This document shows, piece after piece, positions 1 through 7,079 of a DNA stretch of 64,000 bases. The number at the start of each line of letters is the position of its first letter. Position 1 is the stretch's first letter. The notes below the pieces were generated by a model. It was given only the letters and a program-made list of their open reading frames with translations. It was not told the DNA's origin and did no database searches. This DNA comes from Hahella sp. HNIBRBA332 (GTDB lineage: Bacteria > Pseudomonadota > Gammaproteobacteria > Pseudomonadales > Oleiphilaceae). The position numbers and the translations under genes were made by a program. The stretch covers positions 1,488,001 to 1,552,000 of the forward strand of contig NZ_CP132203.1 of the NCBI RefSeq assembly GCF_030719035.1. Direction: 5' to 3'.

Positions 1-67
1 CCGAGAAATTCGAAATCGATTTGTTGCTCATTTTGGTAGTAACGAGTATGAAAGCAAAAATTCATAA
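1..67 (+). CDS. 3' end of a cassette gene (partial, cut by window edge)
   Basis: The last 22 codons, ending in TAA at 65-67, are identical to the end of the cassette gene at 9869-10108. The attC that follows is also nearly the same. The start lies outside the window, so this is a second copy of that cassette or of its 3' part. Function unknown. Confidence 0.7.
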   Translation, partial: REIRNRFVAHFGSNEYESKNS

Positions 68-139
68 CTAGGCGTGGGGTTGTCGCCTTCGGCTGGGACG
101 GCGCATAAAAGCGCGCCACCCCAACACTTGGCGTTATAT
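62..139 (+). other. integron attC site
   Basis: The inverse core TCATAAC overlaps the stop of the partial gene and the simple core GTTATAT lies at 133-139. The arms between them are self-complementary (GGGTTG... against ...CACCCC with GGCGC/GCGCC pairs). It closely resembles the attC at 10103-10177. Confidence 0.75.
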
Positions 140-159
140 TTTCTTGAGAATGATTTGAG

Positions 160-447
160 ATGGATTTTCACCTTACTTTGATGCTTCTTCCATATTGGTT
201 AATACTGCTTTCCTTTCTGATTTGGGGTGGGAAGGGTAGCGATTCTGAGCTGTTAGTAACAGACCGTTTAGCCCTATCTTTGAAGTTCATTGGTGGTACT
301 TGTGCAATAACTTTTATCTTGACGTTCATAGGTGGTACAACACTTGAGTTTTATGTGCCAGACTCATTTAAGCTGGGCGTTAGTTACTTGTTACCCATGG
401 TTTTCTGTGGTCGAATATTGGAAAAATATAAGCGGTCTAAAAAATAA
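160..447 (+). CDS. cassette-encoded small membrane protein, unknown function
   Basis: A 95-residue hydrophobic protein with about three predicted membrane segments: residues 5-22, around 43-60 and around 70-86. It ends in a basic tail, KYKRSKK. It occupies one integron cassette between the attC sites at 62-139 and 447-563. No family was recognised. The start ATG lies about 20 bases after the cassette boundary with only a weak purine stretch (TTGAGAATG) upstream. Confidence 0.7.
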   Translation: MDFHLTLMLLPYWLILLSFLIWGGKGSDSELLVTDRLALSLKFIGGTCAITFILTFIGGTTLEFYVPDSFKLGVSYLLPMVFCGRILEKYKRSKK

Positions 448-563
448 TATAACAAGCCGTTCAATCCGAAGCCCAACCTACGCTTCGTTTCGCCCATGTG
501 CTGCGCACATTCTATGGGCTACACTACGCTCTCGGTTAGGCTCGGGTTAACGGAGCGTTATGT
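447..563 (+). other. integron attC site
   Basis: Inverse core ATATAAC at 447-453 and core GTTATGT at 557-563. It is a long attC of about 117 bp with an imperfect palindromic middle (CCGAAGCCCAACC matched by GGTTAGGCTCGG). Confidence 0.75.
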
Positions 564-591
564 GGAATAGCGAGTTTAAGCTAAGGAGTTC

Positions 592-855
592 ATTATCAAT
601 TGTAATCTTCATGGCAAAACGCAGCCTGCAATTTTGTGTTCTCATTTAGCGCAAGAAGGCCGCACCAAGCAAGTAGGTTGGATTCAAGCAGAGTACGATA
701 TTAACTCTAGAGAGCCTGGAGACTTGATGGCTTGGTGTGATGAATGTGATAAAACTTATGAAGCAGATAATGGTTGGAATGATGAAAACGATTCTCACTT
801 TAAGGTAGTCTGTTCTTCTTGTTTTGAAGAAATATGTGAAATTCAATCCGTTTGA
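592..855 (+). CDS. cassette protein with Cys/His zinc-site pattern
   Basis: About 87 residues. It resembles the cassette protein at 6108-6383: both have an N-terminal CxxHG, then CxHL, EPGDL, WCxxC, and a final VVCxxC pattern, suggesting a bound metal ion. No ATG fits. The conserved N-terminal CNLHG lies upstream of the first TTG (634). A good ribosome site, AAGGAG at 583-588, precedes ATT (592) and ATC (595), so translation may begin at a rare start codon. The exact start is uncertain. Function unknown. Confidence 0.6.
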   Translation: MINCNLHGKTQPAILCSHLAQEGRTKQVGWIQAEYDINSREPGDLMAWCDECDKTYEADNGWNDENDSHFKVVCSSCFEEICEIQSV

Positions 856-860
856 ATTCC

Positions 861-954
861 ACATAACCAGTTGCAGCTGCAGATGTCGCTAGCTGTCACA
901 AATTTTGTTCCAAAATTTTCGCCAGCCGCGCCGCGGCTGTGCAAAGCGTTAGGC
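861..954 (+). other. integron attC site
   Basis: Inverse core ACATAAC at 861-867, core GTTAGGC at 948-954, and a central palindrome (AAATTTTGTTCCAAAATTTT) flanked by GGCTG/CAGCC-type arms. It separates the cassette genes at 592 and 961. Confidence 0.75.
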
Positions 955-960
955 AACAAT

Positions 961-1254
961 ATGAATGACTTCCCAATAAAAGAAAACGCTGATGAACGAG
1001 TATTAATTTGTTGCCATTTGATGGATGGTGCTGAATTACATTGGGTACATCATCTACCAGAAGAACAGTGTGTATGGAACTTCATGTGTGCGAAAGAGCA
1101 TGAACGATCTGATATGGTTCAAAAAACGTTGGAAGAAGCATGTCGGTTATTTCCAGAAATCGGAGAGCTAGCAGACGTGCCTCACGATATGGATGTATCG
1201 TTTAAAAAGGGTAAAAACACAGGTAAATGGTATGATTTTCACCGCAGTAACTAG
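961..1254 (+). CDS. cassette-encoded hypothetical protein
   Basis: A 97-residue soluble protein starting at the ATG seven bases after the attC core. It has a CCHLMDGAEL stretch similar in spacing to the CxHL segment of the neighbouring zinc-pattern cassette proteins, but lacks their later CxxC pairs. The C-terminus is basic. An ORF reading back to 871 runs through the attC and is not used. No family recognised. Confidence 0.7.
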   Translation: MNDFPIKENADERVLICCHLMDGAELHWVHHLPEEQCVWNFMCAKEHERSDMVQKTLEEACRLFPEIGELADVPHDMDVSFKKGKNTGKWYDFHRSN

Positions 1255-1257
1255 CAT

Positions 1258-1356
1258 GCCTAACAAAGCGCTAAAATTCGTTCCGGCCGCAAAAAGCACG
1301 GCCTCCACCAGATAGTCTACGCGCTGCTTCGCCTGCCGTTTAGCTTTGCGTTAGGC
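1258..1356 (+). other. integron attC site
   Basis: The inverse core GCCTAAC (1258-1264) is exactly complementary to the core GTTAGGC (1350-1356). The arms are AAAGCGCTAAA and TTTAGCTTTGCG. The sequence AATTCGTTCCGGCC is shared with the reverse-oriented attC at 11459-11557. Confidence 0.8.
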
Positions 1357-1641
1357 TCAAGAAGGAGCAAGAATGGAATTAAGAGTTAACGAAAACGGTT
1401 TGCCAATTCTTGATCAATTTAGCGAAGAAGGGTTTGTTGACTGCGTATTAAAAATCGTTGACCTCGATGAGAGAGAGGATTCATATAAATTTAATCTTCG
1501 TGCTTCTTATAGTGGAGTTGATTTGGGATTCAGGGTTGAGGTTGTGAAAGGTATTAAAGGCGGTTTTGATTCTGTGTAGTGGTCTAATAGTCCCGGACAC
1601 ATTAATAAGAGACAATACCCGTCAACGATTAAGGTGTCAGC

Positions 1642-1932
1642 ATGAGTCAGAAAAGGTCGTATAAGCAGTATCCAAAAGAGTTTAAAGAAGAGGCCGTTTC
1701 CCTGGTGCGCGATCAAGGTTATTCCGTCCCAGAAGCGGCTAAATCCCTCGGCATTAGCGCCAATATGCTCTACAAGTGGAAGGAAAAAATTGAAGCTCAG
1801 CTTGAAAACCAGGTTCTGGCTGAAGACGAGCGCGCCGAGTTAAAACGGCTTCGCAAAGAAAACAAAGAACTACGCATGGAAAAGGAAATCCTAAAAAAGG
1901 CTTCGGCCTTCTTCGCGAAAGAAATGAAATAA
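1642..1932 (+). CDS. IS3-family transposase OrfA
   Basis: A 96-residue protein with an N-terminal helix-turn-helix (EAAKSLGISANMLYKWK) followed by a leucine-zipper-like coiled coil, typical of OrfA. A slippery A AAA AAG lies at 1893-1899 in the frame needed for -1 frameshifting. The -1 frame is open from there into OrfB, so the active transposase is probably an OrfAB fusion. Confidence 0.9.
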   Translation: MSQKRSYKQYPKEFKEEAVSLVRDQGYSVPEAAKSLGISANMLYKWKEKIEAQLENQVLAEDERAELKRLRKENKELRMEKEILKKASAFFAKEMK

Positions 1933-1970
1933 AGTTCGCCTTCATTCAAGCAGAGTCGAGTCGCTTCCCA

Positions 1971-2801
1971 GTGAAAGTGCTTTGCCGGGCTCTGCGTGCA
2001 AGTCGATCAGCCTACTATGCCTGGCGTCGGCGCCGCGCGCCGGTGATCCGGTTTGATGAACTTCATCTGCATCGGCGAATGAAGCGACTGTTTAACGCTT
2101 CTCGAAGCAGTCTGGGCAGTCGAGAGATGATGAAGAAGCTACGCGAAGAAGGCTTTCAGATAGGGCGTTATCGGGTTCGCAAGCTCATGAAGAGGTTGGG
2201 TCTTCAGGTCACTCAACGCGTTGCTTACAAGGCCACGACAAGGCGCAAGCATCATCATGCGGTTGCAGATAACTTGTTGAATCAGAATTTTAATCCTACT
2301 GCGCCCAATCAGGTTTGGGCTGGCGATGTGACCTATCTAAAAACAGGAGAAGGCTGGATGTATCTGGCCATTGTCATGGATTTATATTCCCGGAGGATTG
2401 TCGGCTGGCGCATCGACAAGCGCATGACGACGAGTCTGGTCAGTCAGGCGCTGATCAAGGCGTACAACTTGCGGAAGCCGGCCAAGGGCGTGGTATTCCA
2501 TAGTGACCGTGGTTCACAGTACACCAGCGGACATTATCGAAAGCTGCTGGAAAAGTATGAAATCAGGGCGAGTATGGGTGATGTGGGAGCCTGTTGGGAC
2601 AATGCGGTGGTTGAGCGCTTTTTTGGCAGCCTTAAGCATGACTGGATATTAAAAATCCCTCAGCCTACCCGGGAGCACATGGAACAGGATGTGGCAGCTT
2701 ACATGAGATATTACAACCTCGAAAGACTACATACGGCGAACAATGATATGTCGCCGGTTAATTATGAAAACTCTCTAAAGAAAGTGTCCGGTGGGATTTG
2801 A
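1971..2801 (+). CDS. IS3-family transposase OrfB (DDE integrase core)
   Basis: A 276-residue rve-type catalytic protein. Its DDE residues are seen in WAGDVTYL, FHSDRGSQYTS and WDNAVVERFFGSLK. Its reading frame opens upstream into the end of OrfA, consistent with frameshift expression; GTG 1971 is only a nominal start. The stop codon lies inside the right inverted repeat. Confidence 0.9.
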   Translation: MKVLCRALRASRSAYYAWRRRRAPVIRFDELHLHRRMKRLFNASRSSLGSREMMKKLREEGFQIGRYRVRKLMKRLGLQVTQRVAYKATTRRKHHHAVADNLLNQNFNPTAPNQVWAGDVTYLKTGEGWMYLAIVMDLYSRRIVGWRIDKRMTTSLVSQALIKAYNLRKPAKGVVFHSDRGSQYTSGHYRKLLEKYEIRASMGDVGACWDNAVVERFFGSLKHDWILKIPQPTREHMEQDVAAYMRYYNLERLHTANNDMSPVNYENSLKKVSGGI

Positions 2802-3164
2802 CCAGAACACTGAGATGTCACTTATTCAAGACCATGTATATAAAAAAGGCGTAAGGTTTTTCCGTACAGGCCTAGAAAGCGACTCCCTGTTAAAAGTTCT
2901 TGCTCGTCTTTATGGCCTCGATGAGGCCTCAGCTCAAATGACTAACGAGGAAACATTTACGGCGATTGCTCTGCATCAAGGTGAGATTGATATGGCTTCT
3001 GAGTCCATAAAGATCAAGATTTTTGGTAAAGATCAGGACGAAGATTTGGAAGAAAACTACTATGAATCCTTTTTCAATCTCGACTTAAAAAATGGCTTTG
3101 TATTTTGGAATGAAAAAGATCAAGAATATAGGGAGCCGTTGATTCGTGGTTTGTCAGCATAAAA

Positions 3165-3234
3165 GCCTAACAAGTGGCTGTTGTCGGACGTGTCTACGCT
3201 GCGCTTCGTCACGCCGCAAAGCCAAGCGTTAAGT
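3165..3234 (+). other. integron attC site
   Basis: Inverse core GCCTAAC at 3165-3171, core GTTAAGT at 3228-3234, about 70 bp. Arms CAAGTGGCT and GCCAAGCG. It closes the cassette split by IS copy 1. Confidence 0.75.
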
Positions 3235-3236
3235 AT

Positions 3237-3521
3237 ATGAGAAAGATTTTCGAAGTTACGGATGGAGTACAGCTAGTAGTTCTTCTTTGGTTTGGCGCTG
3301 CATTGCTCCCAATTCTCATTCTTCATGGAAATGGTGAAGTTTGGGCTCAATCTTTAGGGGGGCTTATATTATTTTGCTCCGGTTTCTTTGTGTCAGAGTT
3401 TAGACGGTATAAAAAATCCAAATGCGAATGGTATATATCAGACTTCTCCGTTTACATTGCAGTACCGTTGATTTTATTTGGATTTATATTCTATGCGTCA
3501 TTGTCTGGAAGTAATACTTAA
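3237..3521 (+). CDS. cassette-encoded small membrane protein
   Basis: 94 residues from the ATG just after the attC core. There are three hydrophobic segments: residues about 12-30, 38-53 and 72-90. The loop between the second and third is basic (RRYKKSK). The longer frame back to 3174 would translate the attC and was rejected. No family recognised. The stop overlaps the next attC. Confidence 0.7.
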   Translation: MRKIFEVTDGVQLVVLLWFGAALLPILILHGNGEVWAQSLGGLILFCSGFFVSEFRRYKKSKCEWYISDFSVYIAVPLILFGFIFYASLSGSNT

Positions 3522-3598
3522 CAAGGCGGTGTTGTCGCCTTCGGCTGGGACTGCCATTCGCTGGCGCTTTATGTTAGCCCCAAACCGCGGCGTTATGC
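3516..3598 (+). other. integron attC site
   Basis: Inverse core ACTTAAC at 3516-3522 and core GTTATGC at 3592-3598. It contains the module GTTGTCGCCTTCGGCTGGGA, also present in the attC sites at 62-139 and 10103-10177, so these sites are related. Confidence 0.75.
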
Positions 3599-3933
3599 AT
3601 AATCGAGAGTTTATCTATGGATGCTAAGGCAATAATAGAGGGTATTGAATCTGGTGATATCCTTCCAAAAGACCTAATTTTAAATATTGATATCGATGCA
3701 TACTTAGATAAACGTGATAGCGATGAAGCATTTGAAAGAAAACTATTGGCGGCCTTTGATGATGTTGCTGATATAGATAACGATCAAATAGATGGTTATC
3801 AAGAGCTGACCTTGAAGATATTCAATTGTATCGATTCTTTAGTGGGAGTGTCAGAGTTGTCTTGTTATGTTGCTGAAGACTTTGAAGTAATATTGAAAGG
3901 CATTTATAAAGGGCTCAGTAATGAGTGTTCTGG

Positions 3934-4764
3934 TCAAATCCCACCGGACACTTTCTTTAGAGAGTTTTCATAATTAACCGGCGACATATCATTGTTCGCC
4001 GTATGCAGTCTTTCGAGATTGTAATATCTCATGTAGGCTGCCACATCCTGCTTCATGTGTTCCCGGGTGGGCTGGGGGATTTTTAATATCCAGTCATGTT
4101 TAAGACTACCAAAAAAGCGTTCAACCACTGCATTGTCCCAACAGGCTCCCACATCACCCATACTTGCCCTGATTTCATACTTTTCCAGCAGTTTTCGATA
4201 ATGTCCGCTGGTGTACTGTGAGCCCCTGTCGCTATGGAATACCACGCCCTTGGCCGGCTTCCGCAAGTTGTACGCCTTGATCAGCGCCTGACTGACCAGA
4301 CTCGTCGTCATGCGCTTGTCGATGCGCCAGCCGACAATCCTCCGGGAATATAAATCCATGACAATGGCCAGATACATCCAGCCTTCTCCTGTTTTTAGAT
4401 AGGTCACATCGCCAGCCCAAACCTGATTGGGCGCAGTAGGATTAAAATTCTGATTCAACAAGTTATCTGCAACCGCATGATGATGCTTACGCCTTGTCGT
4501 GGCCTTGTAAGCAACGCGTTGAGTGACCTGAAGACCCAACCACTTCATGAGCTTGCGAACCCGATAACGCCCTATCTGAAAGCCTTCTTCGCGTAGCTTC
4601 TTCATCATCTCTCGACTGCCCAGACTGCTTCGAGAAGCGTTAAACAGTCGCTTCATTCGCCGATGCAGATGAAGTTCATCAAACCGGATCACCGGCGCGC
4701 GGCGCCGACGCCAGGCATAGTAGGCTGATCGACTTGCACGCAGAGCCCGGCAAAGCACTTTCAC
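3934..4764 (-). CDS. IS3-family transposase OrfB (copy 2)
   Basis: 276 residues, nearly identical to the OrfB of copy 1, with the DDE residues conserved (GDVTYL, HSDRGS, NAVVERFFGS). It is expected to be made by -1 frameshift from OrfA at the A AAA AAG-type run. Here the + strand reads CTTTTTTAGAATTTCC, the complement of a run of six A followed by G, so the slippery site is kept. Confidence 0.88.
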   Translation of the reverse strand: MKVLCRALRASRSAYYAWRRRRAPVIRFDELHLHRRMKRLFNASRSSLGSREMMKKLREEGFQIGRYRVRKLMKWLGLQVTQRVAYKATTRRKHHHAVADNLLNQNFNPTAPNQVWAGDVTYLKTGEGWMYLAIVMDLYSRRIVGWRIDKRMTTSLVSQALIKAYNLRKPAKGVVFHSDRGSQYTSGHYRKLLEKYEIRASMGDVGACWDNAVVERFFGSLKHDWILKIPQPTREHMKQDVAAYMRYYNLERLHTANNDMSPVNYENSLKKVSGGI

Positions 4765-4802
4765 TGGGAAGCGATTCGACTCTGCTTGAATGAAGGCGAA
4801 CT

Positions 4803-5093
4803 TTATTTCATTTCTTTCGCGAAGAAGGCCGAAGCCTTTTTTAGAATTTCCTTTTCCATGCGCAGCTCTTTGTTTTCTTTGCGAAGCCGTTTTAACTCGG
4901 CGCGCTCGTCTTCAGCCAGAACCTGGTTTTCAAGCTGAGCTTCAATTTTTTCCTTCCACTTGTAGAGCATATTGGCGCTAATGCCGAGGGATTTAGCCGC
5001 TTCTGGGAAGGAATAACCTTGGTCGCGCACCAAGGAAACGGCCTCTTCTTTAAACTCTTTTGTATACTGTTTATACGACCTTTTCTGACTCAT
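4803..5093 (-). CDS. IS3-family transposase OrfA (copy 2)
   Basis: A 96-residue helix-turn-helix and coiled-coil protein, differing from copy 1 at a few residues (QYTKEF for QYPKEF, YSFPEAA for YSVPEAA). It lies upstream of OrfB in the same element. Confidence 0.88.
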   Translation of the reverse strand: MSQKRSYKQYTKEFKEEAVSLVRDQGYSFPEAAKSLGISANMLYKWKEKIEAQLENQVLAEDERAELKRLRKENKELRMEKEILKKASAFFAKEMK

Positions 5094-5601
5094 GCTGACA
5101 CCTTAATCGTTGACGGGTATTGTCTCTTATTAACGTGTCCGGGACTATTAGACCACTACAGATCTTGCGTCTAATCTCACGAGTGAGAAAAAGCGGAATA
5201 ATCGAATACAAAAACTCGGCGAGCTATGGCGGGGTAATGAAGGTGGAGGGTGTAGGTGCCCAATAGGTGAGCCATCACCAAAATTTGAACGTGTTCAGCC
5301 AACGAAAGAAGCAATAGCCATTTTAAATAAAATATTTTTATCGGCACCCGAGGAAACTCAAATTGTAATAGTTAGAGCTCTGGTTAGACCCGAGCCATTC
5401 GTTGATGATGCCATGAAGATTCTACTAGCGGCTATAAAAAGCGAACGAGTAAAAGTTAGAATAAATGCCGTGCGCACCATTCGTGATATTGGCTCAAGCA
5501 CAAAGCCATATTTAAACGATGTGCTTTTTCTTAAAAATGATCCAATATTTGCGGTTAAATCGGAAATTGAAGGTTTAGAGGCATATCTAAATGAAGTCGG
5601 C

Positions 5602-5718
5602 ACATAACAAACGGCTCCACGCAGACGTCCAAACCAGCGCGGTTTTTGTGGTTTCGGTGCGCTACACCTTAACACAAAAACCACTCCGGTTTGGCCGCTG
5701 GTGAGCCGGGCGTTAACT
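5602..5718 (+). other. integron attC site
   Basis: Inverse core ACATAAC at 5602-5608 and core GTTAACT at 5712-5718. It is a long, strongly palindromic site of about 117 bp: CCAAACCAGCGCGGTTTTTGTG is mirrored by CACAAAAACCACTCCGGTTTGG in three arms. Confidence 0.75.
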
Positions 5719-5733
5719 GAACAGAGAAAATTT

Positions 5734-5988
5734 GTGGTTACTGATATCAATGGCAAGGAAGTAATAGTTGGGTCAAGGGTAAAAGTCTTAGAAATCGACA
5801 TGTCTGTCACTGAGGGGCTATCGGAAAATGAAGTCATAGATATTAAATCAATGCTGGATGATGTTCTCGAAGTCTACGAAGTGGATGAATATGGTAGAGC
5901 ATGGGTTGAGAAATGGTGGGATAGAGGTGACGGTCGAAGTGAAAGTCACAGTCTTGCTCTAGAGTCTAAGCAAATGGAGGTTGTTTAA
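5734..5988 (+). CDS. cassette-encoded hypothetical acidic protein
   Basis: About 84 residues from GTG 5734. The frame is open back to GTG 5701, but that start lies inside the attC. The N-terminal stretch DINGKEVIVGSRVKVLEI resembles small beta-barrel (SH3-like) proteins, and the C-terminal half is acidic with WVEKWWDRGDG. No family was confidently recognised. The start codon is uncertain. Confidence 0.6.
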   Translation: MVTDINGKEVIVGSRVKVLEIDMSVTEGLSENEVIDIKSMLDDVLEVYEVDEYGRAWVEKWWDRGDGRSESHSLALESKQMEVV

Positions 5989-5994
5989 AATGTC

Positions 5995-6099
5995 AGTTAA
6001 CAAAGTGTTCAATCGGATTTGGGTAAGCTGTCGCCATTTTTGCAAAAAAGCCGCAAAATTATCGCCATCTCACCCAAACCAATTAACACGGCGTTAAGT
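5995..6099 (+). other. integron attC site
   Basis: Inverse core AGTTAAC (5995-6001) and core GTTAAGT (6093-6099). The arms TTTGGGTAAGCTGTCGCCAT and ATCGCCATCTCACCCAAACC flank a T/A-rich loop. Confidence 0.75.
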
Positions 6100-6107
6100 G
6101 CCCAATA

Positions 6108-6383
6108 ATGGAAGTCGACGAATTGAACATAGATTGCGAGAAACATGGTAGGGGTATAGCTGCTACGGTCTGCTGTCATTTGGTAAGGAATAATAGTGCT
6201 CCTTTAGGCTTTATCGAAAATAGTTCTGAGCCAGGCGATCTTCAAGGCTGGTGTTACGCCTGTGAGCACATGTTCTTGCAAGAAGAAGATAAAACGGAGC
6301 GCTTTCGTAAATTCTGCGACTTTTCAGTTGTTTGCGAAGAGTGCTACAAAAGCATTAAGGCACATCATGAGTCGAACACTTAA
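6108..6383 (+). CDS. cassette protein with Cys/His zinc-site pattern (paralogue of 592-855)
   Basis: 91 residues, ATG start nine bases after the attC core. It shares CxKHG, CCHL, EPGDLQGWCYAC and VVCEEC with the cassette protein at 592-855. The two CxxC-type pairs suggest a structural zinc site. Function unknown. Two members of one family in one array suggest repeated capture or cassette duplication followed by divergence. Confidence 0.7.
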   Translation: MEVDELNIDCEKHGRGIAATVCCHLVRNNSAPLGFIENSSEPGDLQGWCYACEHMFLQEEDKTERFRKFCDFSVVCEECYKSIKAHHESNT

Positions 6384-6455
6384 CAAGGCCAAGCACCATC
6401 GCGCACCGCGTGCGCTGGACCTCGCTACGCTCGGCCGGTGTTGGCGGCGTTGCGT
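6378..6455 (+). other. integron attC site
   Basis: Inverse core ACTTAAC at 6378-6384. The 3' core is GTTGCGT at 6449-6455, which departs from GTTRRRY at one base. Arms CAAGGCCAAGCACC and CGGCCGGTGTTGG. Confidence 0.65.
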
Positions 6456-6469
6456 TTCAAGGGGAACAC

Positions 6470-7000
6470 TTGAGTAGAATCGAGCACATACGATCAGCGG
6501 GAAGTTTAGAAGTAAGAATAAAGCCTGGAAATGAGGGTGAATTTCAAACTTACTTTTTGGGGGTTTGGTTAGTTGCTTGGGCATTCGGTTGGGTATCAGG
6601 TGTAAGCAGCTTACTAAGTGAGCCCATCGGATTTAATAGTATATTCATGCTAGTGTGGACGACTTTCTGGACAATCGGTGGGTTATTCGCAGGGCTTTGG
6701 CTGGCATGGAAGACGAATGGATTCGAGCAGCTCATTATAGATAGCGATCAATTTAAAATTAAGCACAATGTTTTTGGCTTTGGCCCAGAAAAAGTGTATT
6801 CAACTAGTGAATGTCAAAATCTACGAGCTGCGGGATATTTTGGCAATAAAAATAAACATTCGCTTTTGCATCAAATAGGTATGAAAGGTGGTGTCGTAGT
6901 CGTAGAGTCAAATGGTCAAGATATTCGCTTTGGGGTTTCATTAGAAGAAAATGAGGCACAGGAAATTGTAGATTTATTAAGTGCGTATATAAAAACGTAA
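6470..7000 (+). CDS. cassette-encoded membrane protein
   Basis: 176 residues from TTG 6470, which has AAGGGGA at a suitable distance. The in-frame ATG at 6410 lies inside the attC and was rejected. There are two hydrophobic helices (residues about 29-50 and 57-78), then a soluble domain of about 95 residues that looks like a beta-rich PH-like or DUF-type domain following a membrane hairpin. Exact family not recognised. Confidence 0.65.
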   Translation: MSRIEHIRSAGSLEVRIKPGNEGEFQTYFLGVWLVAWAFGWVSGVSSLLSEPIGFNSIFMLVWTTFWTIGGLFAGLWLAWKTNGFEQLIIDSDQFKIKHNVFGFGPEKVYSTSECQNLRAAGYFGNKNKHSLLHQIGMKGGVVVVESNGQDIRFGVSLEENEAQEIVDLLSAYIKT

Positions 7001-7063
7001 CAAAGCCATCAATTTGACCGCCTTACGCTGCGCTTCAGGCGGCAAATTATGGCGGCGTTAGCT
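6995..7063 (+). other. integron attC site
   Basis: Inverse core ACGTAAC at 6995-7001 and core GTTAGCT at 7057-7063. The arms AATTTGACCGCC and GGCGGCAAATT are clear. Confidence 0.75.
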
Positions 7064-7079
7064 GTTTTGAAAGATTGGG

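Larger units (their letters stand above)
1575..2809 (+). mobile_element. IS3-family insertion sequence, copy 1, intact
   Basis: A 1235-bp element with 26-bp imperfect inverted repeats: TGTAGTGGTCTAATAG at the left, and TGTTCTGGTCAAATCC reading in from the right. The ends are TG...CA as usual for IS3. A 3-bp duplication CTG (1572-1574 and 2810-2812) flanks it. It has two overlapping reading frames in the -1 arrangement. Copies 2 (3926-5160, inverted) and 3 (59595-60806, right end lost) are nearly identical, so the element has moved recently in this genome. Confidence 0.9.
1373..3162 (+). pseudogene. cassette gene split in frame by an IS3-family element
   Basis: The 5' part (1373-1574) and 3' part (2813-3162) are separated by the element at 1575-2809. 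Removing the element and one copy of the CTG target duplication restores one reading frame of about 183 codons: the first part ends ...GGFDS and the second continues EMSLIQDHVYKK. The gene starts with ATG preceded by AAGGAG. The product is acidic and soluble, with no recognised family. The current 5' part ends at a TAG inside the IS end and is probably inactive. Confidence 0.75.
3926..5160 (-). mobile_element. IS3-family insertion sequence, copy 2, inverted, intact
   Basis: The same 1235-bp element as copy 1, on the minus strand, with the same 26-bp terminal repeats and both reading frames intact. A few base changes distinguish it, including codons for Trp instead of Arg in KWLGL and Lys instead of Glu in HMKQD. 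The flanking triplets are GAG and GAT. Together with copy 1 it brackets 1116 bp of cassette DNA in opposite orientation. Confidence 0.9.
3617..5607 (+). pseudogene. cassette gene split by inverted IS copy 2; HEAT-like 3' part
   Basis: The 5' part (3617-3925) encodes an acidic 103-residue segment. The 3' part (5161-5607) is open for 148 codons with no start until 5413, and its end resembles a HEAT-type helical repeat (MKILLAAIKSERVKVRINAV, RTIRDIGS). Both halves meet the element at codon boundaries in the same frame. The flanking triplets are GAG and GAT rather than an exact duplication. They may therefore be one original gene of about 250 codons with one mutated target base, or two genes joined by rearrangement. 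Confidence 0.55.

Noticed and set aside
1575..5160. Composite transposon formed by IS copies 1 and 2
   Set aside because: Copy 1 has its own CTG duplication, and the 1116 bp between the copies are ordinary cassette parts in array orientation, so two independent insertions explain it.
5358..5837. 159-codon minus-strand ORF across an attC
   Set aside because: It is the shadow of the HEAT-like gene end and runs through a recombination site.
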